A program made the translations under genes and the position numbers. A stretch of DNA of 64,000 bases from Pleurostoma richardsiae (lineage: Eukaryota > Ascomycota > Sordariomycetes > Calosphaeriales > Pleurostomataceae), in assembly GCA_030052745.1 (NCBI GenBank), contig JANBVO010000021.1:248001-312000 (forward strand), read 5' to 3'. Of the stretch, positions 24,488 to 35,729 are shown one piece after another. Below the pieces are notes generated by a model. That model was given only the letters and a program-made list of their open reading frames with translations. It made no database searches and had not been told where the DNA came from. The number at the start of each line of letters is the position of its first letter. Position 1 is the first letter of the stretch.

Positions 24488-25918
24488 CTACACGTCAACA
24501 AAGTCCACATCCTCCTCCTCCTCGCTCTCCCCATCTTCTGCAGCGGGCTTCTCAATCTTCACTTTCTTGGAAGGCCTCTCGTCTACGTGGTCGCTCTTCG
24601 AGGGTGAATTCACATCCGTGGCCAAGGTGCTCGCTGGTGCCTCTCTCTTCGCTGGGACACTCGACTGTCGCAGAGGGGACGGAGCGACAGGCAGGTTGGA
24701 AGTGGGTCCCGTGCTGGCCGGTGTTCCTACAGCCGAGCTCGTCCCAGTTCCCACTACGTCCTCGAAATCCCCTTCGTCTTCCTCCTCGTCAGAGCCAGAA
24801 TCTTCAGCCTCGAGAGCGGCCTTGCGGGCAGCCTCTGCAGCTTGCTCGGCTTTAAGACGCGCAAAGTAGTCGTCCAGCTCAGCATGCTCATTCGCGTCCG
24901 TCGACTCTTTCCCGGCCAGGTTCTTGCTGTCCGCTTCATCCTTCTCCTCGGCAGCGATACCAGCCACGGGAGTGGCAGAGAATGACTCGCCTGTGACGGT
25001 ACTGTTCGACATCCATGACGGAAGTGCATTCTGTTTCGCTATCTTCTCGCGACGAAGGCGTTCTGCTTCCTTCTCCGCCTCGGTTGGGCCCTCCGACATG
25101 GATATGTTGACTTCGAGACTGATCGGACCCGTGTTTGTGAGGCCCTTGACAGCAGTAGGCTTCATAGAAGCATCCACTGGAACACTGTTTGAGCCCGGAT
25201 GGCTATCGGGCCGCTCCACCGGCCGTCGTATGCTAAATGCGAGATCAAACGTGCTCTCTGGGACTATGACGCTGTCGATCTTGGGTAATAAGTCGGTGAT
25301 GAACCGAATCTGATTGTTCAACCTCGTAGACTTCTCATGACCGCCGGATTGCCGCTCGACATCGTGGGTGAGAACCGAGTTGCATCGATGGCAGAGGAAG
25401 CCGTTGGGGCCGAAATTGTCAAGAACCTCCATCTGTGTCCACTCAGCCTTGCATAAAGGGCAAAAGTACTCTTTGCGTTCGCTGGCTGGAACCGTTATGC
25501 CCTGCATATCCTTGTCGAGCTTATAGACCCTCCACTTGATCGCATCGATGGCTTGCCGGTAGTCGATGTAGTAGTACGTTCGGTTGACAGGGCGCTGCTG
25601 GCCTTCCTTAAGCTCGCTCCGGGTATGTCTGACCACGTCAGCAGGTAGTGTCGGGAGACTCAGCGCCCAATAAAGCTTACACGACCAGGAAACGAGCGTC
25701 TCTCAAGGCTGCGCAAAGCTTGTGCAGGTCCTTGGTGTTCATACTGATAAGGTATGAGAGTTCATCATCGCGCAAGCTGCTGGATCAGTGATGTTCTCGT
25801 AGCTAAGCAACTGTTGAGCATACCACTGGTGTATAACGAGTGCATCGATAACGAGGATATGCCGAGTCTCGTAGAAGGCGCGCAAGACCGAGCGCACCAG
25901 AGTCTGGGCGAGATCCAT
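24488..25918 (-). CDS. TFA1: TFIIE alpha subunit (general transcription factor)
   Basis: TFIIE alpha recruits TFIIH to the RNA polymerase II preinitiation complex. Exon 1 (25918-25824) encodes MDLAQTLVRSVLRAFYETRH then ILVIDALVIHQ. Exon 2 gives LRDDELSYLISMNTKDLHKL, the winged-helix part of the TFE/IIE alpha domain. Exon 3 (25628-24488) continues TYYYIDYRQAIDAIKWRVYK. The zinc ribbon is CPLCKAEW and CHRCNSVL, a four-cysteine site. Following it is a fungal C-terminal half with MPSWMSNSTV-like sequence (LPSWMSNSTVTGE), an alanine/glutamate helix (YFARLKAEQAAEAARKAALE) and acidic stretches (SGSDEEEDEGDFEDVVG, ending EEEEDVDFVDV). The acidic tail is typical of TFIIE alpha and contacts TFIIH. The acceptor of intron 1 is a CAGCAG tandem, so one serine may be optional. 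Confidence 0.93.
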
Positions 25919-26989
25919 GGCCGTTTAAGAATGCGCGACAACAGAAGGCGAAGAACTGGACTCCCCGATCCCGGAGGAAACGTATAGGCGTTGATGAGGA
26001 GGGAAAATAAATGAACAGACGAGGCGAATGTTAAGAATTGCAGCAGTGATGCTACCTAGAAGGGCCTGTCTGGCTTCATGGTTCGCCGTCCCCAACACGG
26101 TCGAAAAGCTCGAGCCAAAGGGCCAGCAGGAGACGAGAGTTATGAATACGATTGTGCTGCTGCCATCGAGGAGAGGGCACGCTCGGCAGTGGGCAGGCTG
26201 TGAAGGCGAGAGAGGTTGCGACGGTCAAGCCGGAGAATGGGCGAGCCAGAACTAACGATCAAAGAGAAACGCCAGGCTGGTGGTTGAAGCTTGAGCCTCG
26301 TCTTTTCGCTGCGGGTCATCTTGCATTACCGGTAAATTACATAAACGCAGGTATCAGCCAACTCATTATGTAGGTAGGTATCTATTAGATGTTACTATCT
26401 CACAACTTAAATATAAGATTATCGGGATTTTTAGCTCTCTTTACGAGGTCCTTGCGGCCTGCTGAGAAACATTTGTAAGCGGATGCCTTGCCTTATGTAT
26501 CTGCCTTGATGCATTACCTTAAAACGGTAGGTATGTAAGAAGGACAAGAAGTAGGCACTTATAGCAAGCATATGTTCATTTCTCGGTCCTTCGTCAATGT
26601 TCTTCGTTTTTGTCGAGCTTCGATGATATGTCTAGCACGTAGAATAGAGGCTTTTGGTGCCCCGCCATATGCATGACATCTCACTGCTCCTAGGCTCATG
26701 TCGTCATACCCACCTTGAAATGTAGGTAGGTAGGTCAACTGCGAGTAAGGAACGAGGTCGGTCGCCAATGTGATGACAGCTCTCCCACACTCGATTGTAT
26801 GGCATCATCTATTTATACTGAAAGAGTCGCTCTTACCAAACCCATGGCTTACGGTTCATCTCCATCTTGTTCCACGCGATCGCGCCTGTCTGGGACACCA
26901 GCTAGATATCTGGCATATCATCATGAGGCACTCTCTAGCATTCATACTGCTTACCTCTTCTCTGATTCACCGGATCCATACTGGGACAC
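25919..26989. other. shared promoter region, TFIIE alpha and Pol4
   Basis: This divergent region between the TFIIE alpha gene (leftward) and the Pol X gene (rightward) is one of the more AT-rich parts of the window. It carries GTAGGTAGGTA-type repeats at about 26370 and 26722. Short open frames here have no protein character. Confidence 0.5.
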
Positions 26990-28897
26990 ATGATACCTGG
27001 CCGTCCAACGATGGCTCCTGATTTTCCCGTTGTATATCTTCTATCAACGCGTCTGGACCCGGACAAGCTCCACGAGCTGGAGGCAAAGATACCGACTCTG
27101 ACCTACGATGTCAACGAGGCGGATGTTGTTGTCGGCAACATCGCAAAGAAGGAGAGAGCGCTCTTTGAGCTGCGACGTCTGAAGCTGCTCACCGATGAAG
27201 TTATACCTGACCGAGAGACACACGCCTCGCCACGCGTGAAGCGTCGTAGGATTACAGACTCATCAGAAGACCCCATGTACACGGACTCCACTGTGACTTC
27301 AGACGATGATGGCTACAGTCTTATCTCCAGTAGACACAGCACCCCATCCGTCGATAGGAAGCGCGGGCGTGGGAGTACTGCGGGTACGGTCAAGGTTGTC
27401 AAACTGGCCTGGTTGACGGATTCGCTGGCAAAGGGAACGGTATTGCCCCTGGACGACTATCTCATATATGCAGGCCGCAAGAAGACGGCGACCACTGCTA
27501 TGCCACCGCCGCCTAAACCGGCTGACATCCTCAAGAGGGCTCAGGCCGATGCGGGAGAAGGAACGGACCACTACCTCCGCCATGGCCCGTTCCGGCACGA
27601 CGGAGACGGTGGTCACCATAGGGCAGCAATGATTAAGCCACCAGCGCTGCTCCATCAGACTACATCGGAACATGACATAGTGGAACTCTTGCCGCCTATC
27701 CCGGACTATCTGCGCATGCCCTATGCATGCCAACGACCAGCTCCCATGAACCCTCCGAACGCTGCGTTCATCGAAAAGCTGAAGAAGATCCGTACGACGA
27801 GAACTTTGGTAGGGGACAAGATCGGCGTTAGGGCATATTCTAGTTCTATAGCAGCACTTACCGCCTACCCATACACATTGCAAAGCGCACAAGGTTAGTG
27901 AGACAATGTTATCTAGAGAAAGACCTTTACTGAGGATGATTCTTTAGAAGTTGCAAGGCTCCCTGGCTGCGGTGTTAAGGTCGCCGAGCTCTACCAGGAA
28001 TTTAAGGAGACTGGTCAGTTGAAGGAGGTCAAAGACGCCGAAGAGGACTCGAAGCTCTCCGTGCTCAGGCTCTTCTATGAGATATGGGGCGTTGCCGAGA
28101 CCACAGCTAAGGACTTTTACAATAGAGGCTGGAGGGACCTTGACGACATCGTCGAGTACGGCTGGAACAGCCTTACTCGAGTGCAGCAAATAGGAGTCAA
28201 GTACTACGATGAGTTCGAAATCAAGATCCCACGCAGAGAGGTCGAGGCCATTGCCAACATTGTCCTGGACCACGCCAACAAGATCCGTAAGGGGTTCCAG
28301 ATGGTGGTCGTCGGGGGCTATCGCAGGGGCAAGGAACTCAGCGGTGATGTGGACATGATTCTCAGCCACCCAGAGGAGTCTGCCACGCGAAATTTCGTCG
28401 AGAACATTGTCCTGAGCCTCGAGAAAGACAAATACATTACCCACACCTTGATTCTTAGCAACAAGAACTCAGAACGGGGCCAAGTGCCGGTAGCCTGGAA
28501 AGGTAACGAGAAAAAGAGTGGTACCGGCTTCGATACTCTGGACAAAGCGCTGGTCGTCTGGCAGGATCCCAACTGGACACCGGAAGAAGGCGTCATCAAG
28601 AACCCGAACTTGCACCGCCGCGTGGACATCATCATAAGCCCCTGGAAGACGACTGGCTGCGCCGTGCTGGGGTGGACTAGTGGGACCACCTTCCAGCGAG
28701 ACCTTCGGCGATACTGCAAGGCGGAGCGGGGGCTCAAATTCGATAGCAGCGGCGTCCGCAGTCGGATTGATGGATCCTGGGTCGACCTGGAGGACGGGGG
28801 TCGGGGTAAGGCCCCTGACATGTTGACGGCCGAGCGGCGCGTCTTCGAAGGTCTGGGGCTGAAATGGATACCGCCGGAAGAGAGGAACACTGGGTAA
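26990..28897 (+). CDS. POL4: family X DNA polymerase (Pol4/Pol mu-lambda type)
   Basis: This is a gap-filling DNA polymerase for non-homologous end joining and base-excision repair. Two exons (26990-27893, 27948-28897) give 617 residues. A second in-frame ATG lies seven codons in (MAPDFPVVYLLSTRLD). The N-terminus is a BRCT domain, split by a Ser/Arg-rich linker with KRRR-like KRRRITDSSED, and closes with VKVVKLAWLTDSLAKGTVLP, where the Trp is the BRCT hallmark. The 8-kDa-like domain includes NAAFIEKLKKIRTTRTLVGD and a helix-hairpin-helix at LPGCGVKVAELYQEF. The palm holds GGYRRGKELSGDVDMIL, with the two catalytic aspartates as DVD, and the third Asp in RRVDIIISPW. The fingers/thumb end reads TSGTTFQRDLRRYCKAERGL and AERRVFEGLGLKWIPPEERN. 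All metal ligands are present. It is oriented opposite to TFIIE alpha. Confidence 0.93.
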
Positions 28898-29597
28898 ATA
28901 GTTGTCAGATGGAGCTATATATCTTTTGAATTTGACAGCCTTGCAGCCCTAATTCAGCGGTGTGGTTGATATATCACCTCTAATTAGTTTTCGACTCCTT
29001 GTTTCGCGCTGTTGGCTCAGTAATCATGCTGATTGGAACACCACCGATGAGATCAGCCAACGGCATCAGCACGCAATCCGGGGTTGCTGACCTCCTTCTG
29101 CAGGGACCCCTGCCATCATTCCCAACAACAGTATAAAGTGCTTCAGCCTCACCCTCAGTTATCTATCGCCTATTACAACTTCACTGCTTGTCGTCTTGGG
29201 AATGCCCTCACGCCGACACCCATTGTCCAACCCGGGCCAACTGAAGACCGCACCGGCCAGAAATTGGCCAAAATGACCGGGGCTCCGTCGGCAGTCGGGC
29301 AACACAATCTCCGGAGGAACTGCGTGATTGGACAATTGCCATGGCTCAAGGGCTCGAAACACTCTGTCCAGGGCGTCATACCTTATCTCGAATCGTCTGT
29401 CGTCGCAGGCAGTTTCTGCCTGGTCTGGAGAAAGACTGTGCTTCCCGAGGTTACATAGAAACGGGTAGAAAACGAAGAAGCCATATCCTCCCCCCAGACT
29501 CGCAACCTGATCACAAAACCGTGAACACTCCTTATATCCTGTCTTTCAAGAGTAACAGCACGCCCCCCTCCAGCCCGCCGAATTAATAGCTGTCAAG
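28898..29597. other. intergenic, MGST3 promoter side
   Basis: This stretch lies between Pol4 and the glutathione transferase gene, both rightward. An AGTATAAAG element near 29130 might be a TATA box for the latter. No protein-like frame was seen. Confidence 0.45.
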
Positions 29598-30430
29598 ATG
29601 CCTTCCATTGAGATCCCGAGTGAATATGGGTAAGCCAAGTCCCACAAAGCCCACATCGTGGCCTACCGAGTCCAGACGGCTCACCAACAAGACAGATATG
29701 TCCTCCTGGCAGCGACGTCCACCTTCTTCGTCAACACCTACCACATGATCCTCACCTCCCAGGCTCGGAAGAAGTCCGGGATCCTCTATCCCGCGGCCTA
29801 CGCGTCCAACGAGGTGGCGGAGAAGGACCCTAAGGCTTATGCCTTCAACTGCGGTTCGTTACGCCCTGCATTTGCTCCCGCCGGCCCCTCCTTTCTTTTT
29901 CTTCGTTGCCGTTGCTCGCTCTCTCGCTCTTCCACTACGGATGGCGAGAGCGAATCGGGTGGACCCTGAAGGGTAAGGGGTGCAGCCATGACTGACAGGA
30001 TATCACAGCCCAGCGCGCCCACGCGAACTATACGGAGAACCTGACCCCCTTCCTCGGCTCTCTCCTCATCTCTGGCCTGCGTTACCCGCTGCTGGCGGCC
30101 GGCATTGGTGGCGCCTGGGCGCTGTCGCGCGTCATCTATGCCTATGGGTACGTCAAGAGCGGGCCTAAGGGGCGCACCCGGTAAGCATTTTCCACTCTTT
30201 TTGTCTCTGCCCGATGTTCTGCGAATGTTCCGCGTGTGTCTTCAACAACGAGAAGCACAACACTCTCGTTTGTAGCATGAAGTAGTCGCGACATTATAGC
30301 GGGCGAGAAGGATCTGCGGTGAATGTAGACTAATGCAACACACAGGGGCTCTGGGGGCAGTTTCCTGTGCGACACGACGATGAAGTTCATGGCCTTGTAC
30401 ACTTCAGTGATGTTTGTTCTCGGCAAATAA
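29598..30430 (+). CDS. microsomal glutathione S-transferase 3 (MAPEG)
   Basis: This integral membrane enzyme of the MAPEG family conjugates glutathione to lipophilic or peroxidised substrates in the ER or outer mitochondrial membrane. Four exons give 148 residues. Exon 1 encodes MPSIEIPSEYG. Exon 2 holds the first membrane helix (VLLAATSTFFVNTYHMIL) then ARKKSGILYPAAYA. The MGST3 signature FNCAQRAHANYTENLTPFLG is formed across the second intron. Two further hydrophobic segments follow (SLLISGLRYPLLAAGIGGAW and MKFMALYTSVMFVLGK), with RVIYAYGYVKSGPKGRTR between them. The last exon starts after CACACAG and ends with a TAA at 30428-30430. The length and four-helix pattern are normal for the family. 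The catalytic Arg of the NxxxE/RxH region is retained. Confidence 0.93.
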
Positions 30431-31016
30431 CCCCTAGAATGTGGTAAGGAGGATGATAAGAGGGCTCGAGAACGGGATAGACAGCCGACATAACGTATAT
30501 ACATAAGACTTTTAAAATAGCAAGGGTGTTGCAATATGCCACGAAGCCCAGCACTGCCCACAGATTTACCCCAAGCATGCATGACAGGGCTCCGATGTGT
30601 GATCCTTGGACCTTCAGGTAGCCGCTCAACTGAAGAGTGCCTGAGTAACCGCTATGATGCCAAACACGACGCCTTCCTAGAGACACATTCTTCTACATGC
30701 TGTGGGAATTATGGCCTCTCGCATGCGAAGGTAGAAAACCGTTTCTCCGAAGCCAGCGGGCACCATATTGAGGGCGTCGGACGGCGTATATCACGGGAGA
30801 ACGGACGGACTGGGACATGTTGCTTGCTCCACTTCTCGTGATTCGTAGCGGGAAATCATGATTTATGATCCGTTTCTTCTTTGTTTTGGATTGCATTCCC
30901 AGACCATGAAATGCCATGCTCTCAAGTACACCTTGTCCGAAAAGCAAAACCCAGCAACAAATCCCGTCCGAGGCCACACCGAAACCCGCTCTTCCCCTCT
31001 CACTCCTTATGCAGCA
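30431..31016. other. convergent intergenic region
   Basis: This is the 3' side of both the glutathione transferase gene (rightward) and the uL22 gene (leftward). It should hold both transcript ends. No gene was recognised. Confidence 0.5.
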
Positions 31017-31969
31017 GTGATCGCCTTCCGGACGCGGGAACCACGCTGTCTCGAGGACAGGTGCTCCTCACGGGCGACGACAGCATCCGACTTCTGAACA
31101 ACCTCCTCAGCCTCGGTCAGGATCAGCTCGATGTGGCAGGGGTTCGACATGTAGGGGTTGATCTGCATGGCCACCAGTGTTAGCCTAGAACGGTTGCCTT
31201 ATAGCGGGTGGCCATTGAGCCAAAAGGGAACATACCCGACCGTGGGCACGGTACGTCCGTCGTCGCTGCTTGGGGGCCTGGTTGACCTGGATGTGCTTAA
31301 CGATCAGGTTGCCGGTGTCGAGGCCCTTGGCGTCCGCGTTGGCCTCAGCGTTCTTCAGAAGACCAAGCAGGAACTCGGCCGACTTGACGGGCCAGCGGGC
31401 GCGGGTGACGCCAAACTGCTTGCCTGTTGAGAGAATCATATCAGCATGCCGCCCTCCAGTATTCTGAATTGCCGTAATCCTCCAGCATCAAATAGTCCGA
31501 ACAATGTCCCCCATTCAACGCTCCCAACATCTTCACTCTCGCAATTTTCTTCGAGGCCAGACGGAGATCGCAATAATCGTACCTTGGGCAGTCCGACCGG
31601 TGCTGCCAGCATAGCGGCGCATGGGCACGGCCTCCTTGTGCTCCTTGACGTTCTCGAGGAAGGTCACGGCGCGCTGGAGCTTCCAGCCGTTGATTGCCTG
31701 GGCAGTCTCGCGGGTGTTCTTGAAGGAGACCCGAAGGTAGGCACCGCGGGCGCGGGCCGACTTGGAGGACTGAATCTCGGTGGCAGCGTACCGAACCTGT
31801 GAAGGAAGCCAAATGTCAGCCATGGTCATCCTCCTTCTTGAACGGCCATTCGCAAACAGCCATTCCGACCGCATTCGACGCTCGAAAAAATCGTTGAAAT
31901 ATCGCTCGGGTCGCATCCGATTGACAATAGCATCGATCGTGATAGGCAGCTTCGGGAGTCACTCACCAT
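31017..31969 (-). CDS. RPL17: 60S ribosomal protein uL22 (L17)
   Basis: uL22 lines the peptide exit tunnel of the large subunit. The first coding exon is just the ATG (31969-31967), followed directly by a GTGAGT donor. The second exon starts at 31796 after a 170-nt intron: [60 protein letters not shown], then [11 protein letters not shown]. The next exon continues [20 protein letters not shown], the tunnel-hairpin region. Then come [60 protein letters not shown] and the tail [21 protein letters not shown]-like sequence. Length, about 185 residues, is normal. The ATG-only coding exon is a splice arrangement seen in some ribosomal protein genes. Confidence 0.96.
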
Positions 31970-32512
31970 CTTGTCTGGTTGTGGTGAAGATGGCTTTCGA
32001 CGGGATTTTGGCGTTCTGAGGTTGAGAAGTTTGTGAGGTTAGCCAAACTTTTGCTAGGGGAAACGTGACACCCTCGCTTGGTGGAGAGTCCCGCCCGCAA
32101 ACACCTTAGGGCTGATGAGCCCTAGCAAGTCAACACCCCGACTTTGACAACCAGATGGCCGTTTGAGGAGCTGTGAAATTGAGATGATGTTTAGAATACA
32201 ATTATTATATCTTCAGAAACAAAATCATTGCATTTACTGCTGTTCTTCGTTGGGAAACAAGGAATAATACTACTGGCCAATGAGAAAGCCCGATGCGAGA
32301 ACTTTTGGCTGTCTGAGCTGGGCAGGCGGTCTCGCACGGCAGGAACATTGGCCAGGAAATTTTCCGCTACTGCAACTTGGACCATGAAAATTTTCGGTTG
32401 GAAGCTGTTAAAGAGCTGCCTTTGACCTTAAAGCTACACGCCAATTGCTGGGGAAGACGACCAGCTCACAACACACACAAAGTCCCATTTCACGAACGAT
32501 CGCTCAAATAAA
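31970..32512. other. shared promoter region, uL22 and fibrillarin
   Basis: The short divergent region between a ribosomal protein gene and the nucleolar fibrillarin gene probably gives them a common ribosome-biogenesis promoter. This is inferred from arrangement only; I did not identify a specific binding site with confidence. Confidence 0.45.
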
Positions 32513-34078
32513 ATGGGATTTGCTCCTCGAGGTGGTGCCCCGCGTGGCCGTGGAGGTTTCGCCCCGCGTGGTGGTGACCGTGGAGGTCGGGGTGGAGGCA
32601 GAGGTGGTGCCCCAGCCAGAGGAGGTGAGTTGATACGGACAAGCTGCACTTAGACGTCTTCGAGAACGAGCATGCACCAGAGATGCGCCTTCAACCATCC
32701 GATCTCGAACCGGCCGCATATTGAATATGGAGCTAACGAACATTCGAAGGCCGCGGTGGTGCTCGGGGCGGCGGCCGTGGAGGCCCAGCTGGCCGCGGTG
32801 CACGAGGCGGGAGAGGTGGTGCCCGTGGTGGCCGCGGCGGAGGCAAGCCTGGCGCTGGAGGACGGAAGGTCGTTGTTGTACGTTGCGACCCTCTGCGCAA
32901 TCGTTGTCGCAGCATCATTAACAACCGTTCAGGAGCCCCATCGTCATGCTGGTGTCTTCGTTGTCAGAGGTGGCAAGGAGGATCTCCTGGCTACGGCAAA
33001 CCTTACTCCCGGCGAGTCCGTTTACGGCGAGAAGCGCGTTTCCGTTGAGAACGCTGCGAAGAACGAGGACGGCACCGCGACCAAGACCGAGTACCGCATC
33101 TGGAACCCGTTCCGCAGCAAGTTGGCTGCTGGTATCCTTGGAGGTTAGTCAATACCAGGGGTGGATCTCCAATCTCATGCGACTTAGGATGGATGGCGCG
33201 CCTTTCTCTACCTAATGTTGCTGGCCATTCTGCAGGCAACCTCTGTTTAGCCGGGCACTAACCTGGACATTGCAGGCTTGGACGGTATCTTCATGAAGCC
33301 CGGTTCGAAGGTCCTGTATCTCGGTGCCGCGTCTGGTACCTCTGTGTCACACGGTACGCAAATACATCTTCGACCTGTCAGGCACGTCGAATCTAACGGG
33401 AAACAATAGTTGCCGATATTGTCGGTCCTACTGGAGCAGTCTATGCTGTCGAGTTCTCGCACCGGTCTGGTCGTGACTTGATCAACATGGCGACGAAGAG
33501 AACCAACGTCGTGCCCATCGTCGAGGATGCCCGCCACCCCCTGCGCTACCGGATGCTTGTCCCTATCGTCGATGTCATCTTCAGTGACGTCGCCCAGCCT
33601 GAGTGAGTCCTTTCACTGTTGAAAGCAACCATGCTAAGAAAGATCTTTTACTAATACCGGCCCTGTACAGTCAAGCCCGTATCGTCGCATTGAATGCCTC
33701 CCTCTTCCTCAAACGGGGTGGTGGTAAGTTATCGTCGCTTATGACGTACTCTAGAATCTGTGCTGATAGTTGTGTCTAGGTACTCTTGTCTCTATCAAAG
33801 CCAACTGCGTTGATTCTACGGCGCCACCTGAGCAGGTCTTCGCTATAGAGGGTAAGTAGATCACCAGAGGGTCATATCTGGCACGAAGCTAACAGTAATA
33901 CAGTCCAGAAGCTTCGCGAGGAGAAGTTCTTCCCCAAGGAACAGCTTACGCTGGGTAAGACTATGCCTTTCAGCCCAGTATGGAGACAAGTGTATGCTAA
34001 CCATGTCTCACAGAACCATACGAGCGTGACCACGCTATGGTTTCCGCGGTCTACCTCCAGAAGGAGTCCGAGAACTAA
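32513..34078 (+). CDS. NOP1: fibrillarin, rRNA 2'-O-methyltransferase
   Basis: Fibrillarin is the catalytic protein of box C/D snoRNPs in the nucleolus, and also methylates a histone H2A glutamine. The first two exons encode a glycine/arginine-rich domain ([20 protein letters not shown], then repeated RGG units), split by a 120-nt intron. The methyltransferase domain starts [20 protein letters not shown], with [13 protein letters not shown], then [20 protein letters not shown]. The SAM site is [20 protein letters not shown], followed by [40 protein letters not shown] and [20 protein letters not shown]. The end reads [20 protein letters not shown]. Several short introns interrupt the C-terminal half. 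Length is about 315 residues. Everything expected is present. Confidence 0.97.
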
Positions 34079-34727
34079 AAGCAGTTGATTTCTTCAGGAG
34101 TTCGCTCTGGTTAGAGTGTATGATCGGATGGATGGCTCTCGTTTGCTTACAGGGAAAGGCGAATAAGGCGTTCCGGCACTGGTTCTGCTCCATGCATGTT
34201 TGTAGTCCAGAGATGATGTGTACACAGATGATCGGAGTGACATCCGACGGAAGATACCATATCTTTGAACCAAGAATTCAATCCATCGATCATTTACATC
34301 CACCCCAGGTCGACCTAGTGCTGCCATTTCCAGTCCAAGACTGCTTTGCTTTGAACTGACCACTCGCGCACCCACCCCGCCTGTTGGGATGCTCATGTCT
34401 TGGACTAATGCCTGAGAAACAGGATATTTTGGCGTTCTTTGGCGTCTCTCGTGCTGGTATGCTGCTGGAACAGCCCAAATAGGAAGCGGACGTCGCCGGA
34501 TTGAGTTCAGCCGCACGAGCCATTGCCAGCTAACTGGCTCCCAGCTCCCGCCGTTCGACGCCACAACTTCAATCCTTACCCTGCCTGGTCATTTCCTTTC
34601 GGGATCTGAGCTGAACCTTCGGTGTTTGAAAGCGGAGTCAGCTGAAGCAGAGGCGCTCCTGTCTGGGCTACGTCCACGTCACAGGCGGTCAGCATCGCGA
34701 GATGGGACGGCAAAAGAGTTTCTTTGT
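34079..34727. other. convergent intergenic region
   Basis: This is the 3' side of fibrillarin (rightward) and of the methyltransferase gene (leftward). Nothing gene-like was seen beyond frames that shadow the methyltransferase. Confidence 0.5.
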
Positions 34728-35729
34728 CTATATTATCCCTCCCACCCTCAGCGCCCCCGGCGCCTCCTCGCTCGCAGGCGCCCCGTCGCTGCCTCCCTCT
34801 GCAGGGCCGGTCCTGATCCGCCGCAGGACCGCGACGACGAGCCACCTCTTCCGCACGCTGATGTCCTCGACCCCGCGGTCCCACGCCCACTCCCTGTCCA
34901 CGCCGTCGCAGTCGCGCTCCCACATGCGCTCGACCTCCAGCCCCGCCGCCGCCAGCGCCTCCCGCCCGAAGAACCCGCGCATCTTCTCCCGGCCCGTGTG
35001 GAACCCCGCCACGACCCAGGCCCGCGCCCCCGGGTCCCCGGACAGGAACCACCCGACCGACGCCCGCAGGTTGTCGTGCTGCCACGGCATCCACAGGCAG
35101 TCGCAGACCAGCACGCGGTCGTAGGCGCGCCGGCCCTCGGGCGCCGGCGGCGCCGACAGGTCGCCCCACGAGTGGCCGGCGACGGCGACGGGGCAGGCGG
35201 CGCCGAGCGGGGAGGACGCCGGCTGCGCGTTGCGCGCGACGTTGGCGCGCAGGTTGGACAGCACGGCGGGCGACGGGTAGTCGGTGATCAGGACGCTGCG
35301 CGCGCCGAGCAGCGCGCCGAGCAGCGAGGGGAGGGCGGTGCCGGCGCCGAGCTCGAGGACCGAGAGCCCCCGGACGTCGAAGTCGCTCATCGGCGGGCAG
35401 AGCCCCGGCCCCGCGCCCGGGCCGGCACCGGCCGCCGAGCCCGGCTCGGTCAGGCCGAGACAGCCCGCCTCGATGAGCTCGGCCAGCAGCAGGGACGAGT
35501 TCCACAGGTAGTGGCTGAACAGGCGGCGGTCCTCGTCGCCAGTGGGCTCGGTGAGGCTAAGGTGCAGCGGCCGGGGCAGGTGGGGCGACGTGTACAGCAG
35601 GCCGTGGTCGGCGTCGCCGTGCTGGTTCATCACGTCGTCCGGGAAGATGACGCCCAGCGACGTCGAGAGGAAGTCCTCCGGGTCCTGCTCGGGCGGCCCC
35701 GTCAGCGTGATCCGGGAGGTTAGCGCCAT
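34728..35729 (-). CDS. EFM7: EFM7/Nnt1-type protein methyltransferase
   Basis: This belongs to the group of class I SAM-dependent methyltransferases (METTL21-like family) that includes yeast Efm7, which methylates the N-terminus and a nearby lysine of eEF1A. A single exon gives 333 residues. It starts MALTSRITLTGPPEQDPEDF, and LFSHYLWNSSLLLAELIEAG precedes the core. The SAM motif LSVLELGAGTALPSLLGALL lies at about residues 122-140, then SVLITDYPSPAVLSNLRANV. The family hallmark RVLVCDCLWMPWQHDNLRAS follows, with VVAGFHTGREKMRGFF, DREWAWDRG and VRKRWLVVAVLRR. A glycine/proline/alanine insert (GSAAGAGPGAGPG) precedes the SAM motif. The open frame on the other strand is a by-product of high GC at third codon positions. 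A tight hairpin lies just upstream of the start codon. Confidence 0.9.
   Translation of the reverse strand: MALTSRITLTGPPEQDPEDFLSTSLGVIFPDDVMNQHGDADHGLLYTSPHLPRPLHLSLTEPTGDEDRRLFSHYLWNSSLLLAELIEAGCLGLTEPGSAAGAGPGAGPGLCPPMSDFDVRGLSVLELGAGTALPSLLGALLGARSVLITDYPSPAVLSNLRANVARNAQPASSPLGAACPVAVAGHSWGDLSAPPAPEGRRAYDRVLVCDCLWMPWQHDNLRASVGWFLSGDPGARAWVVAGFHTGREKMRGFFGREALAAAGLEVERMWERDCDGVDREWAWDRGVEDISVRKRWLVVAVLRRIRTGPAEGGSDGAPASEEAPGALRVGGII

Noticed and set aside
34626-35723. 365-codon open frame on the plus strand opposite EFM7
   Set aside because: It is exactly antisense to a clear methyltransferase gene and has arginine/proline-rich composition, as expected from high GC at third codon positions. 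No family match is apparent.
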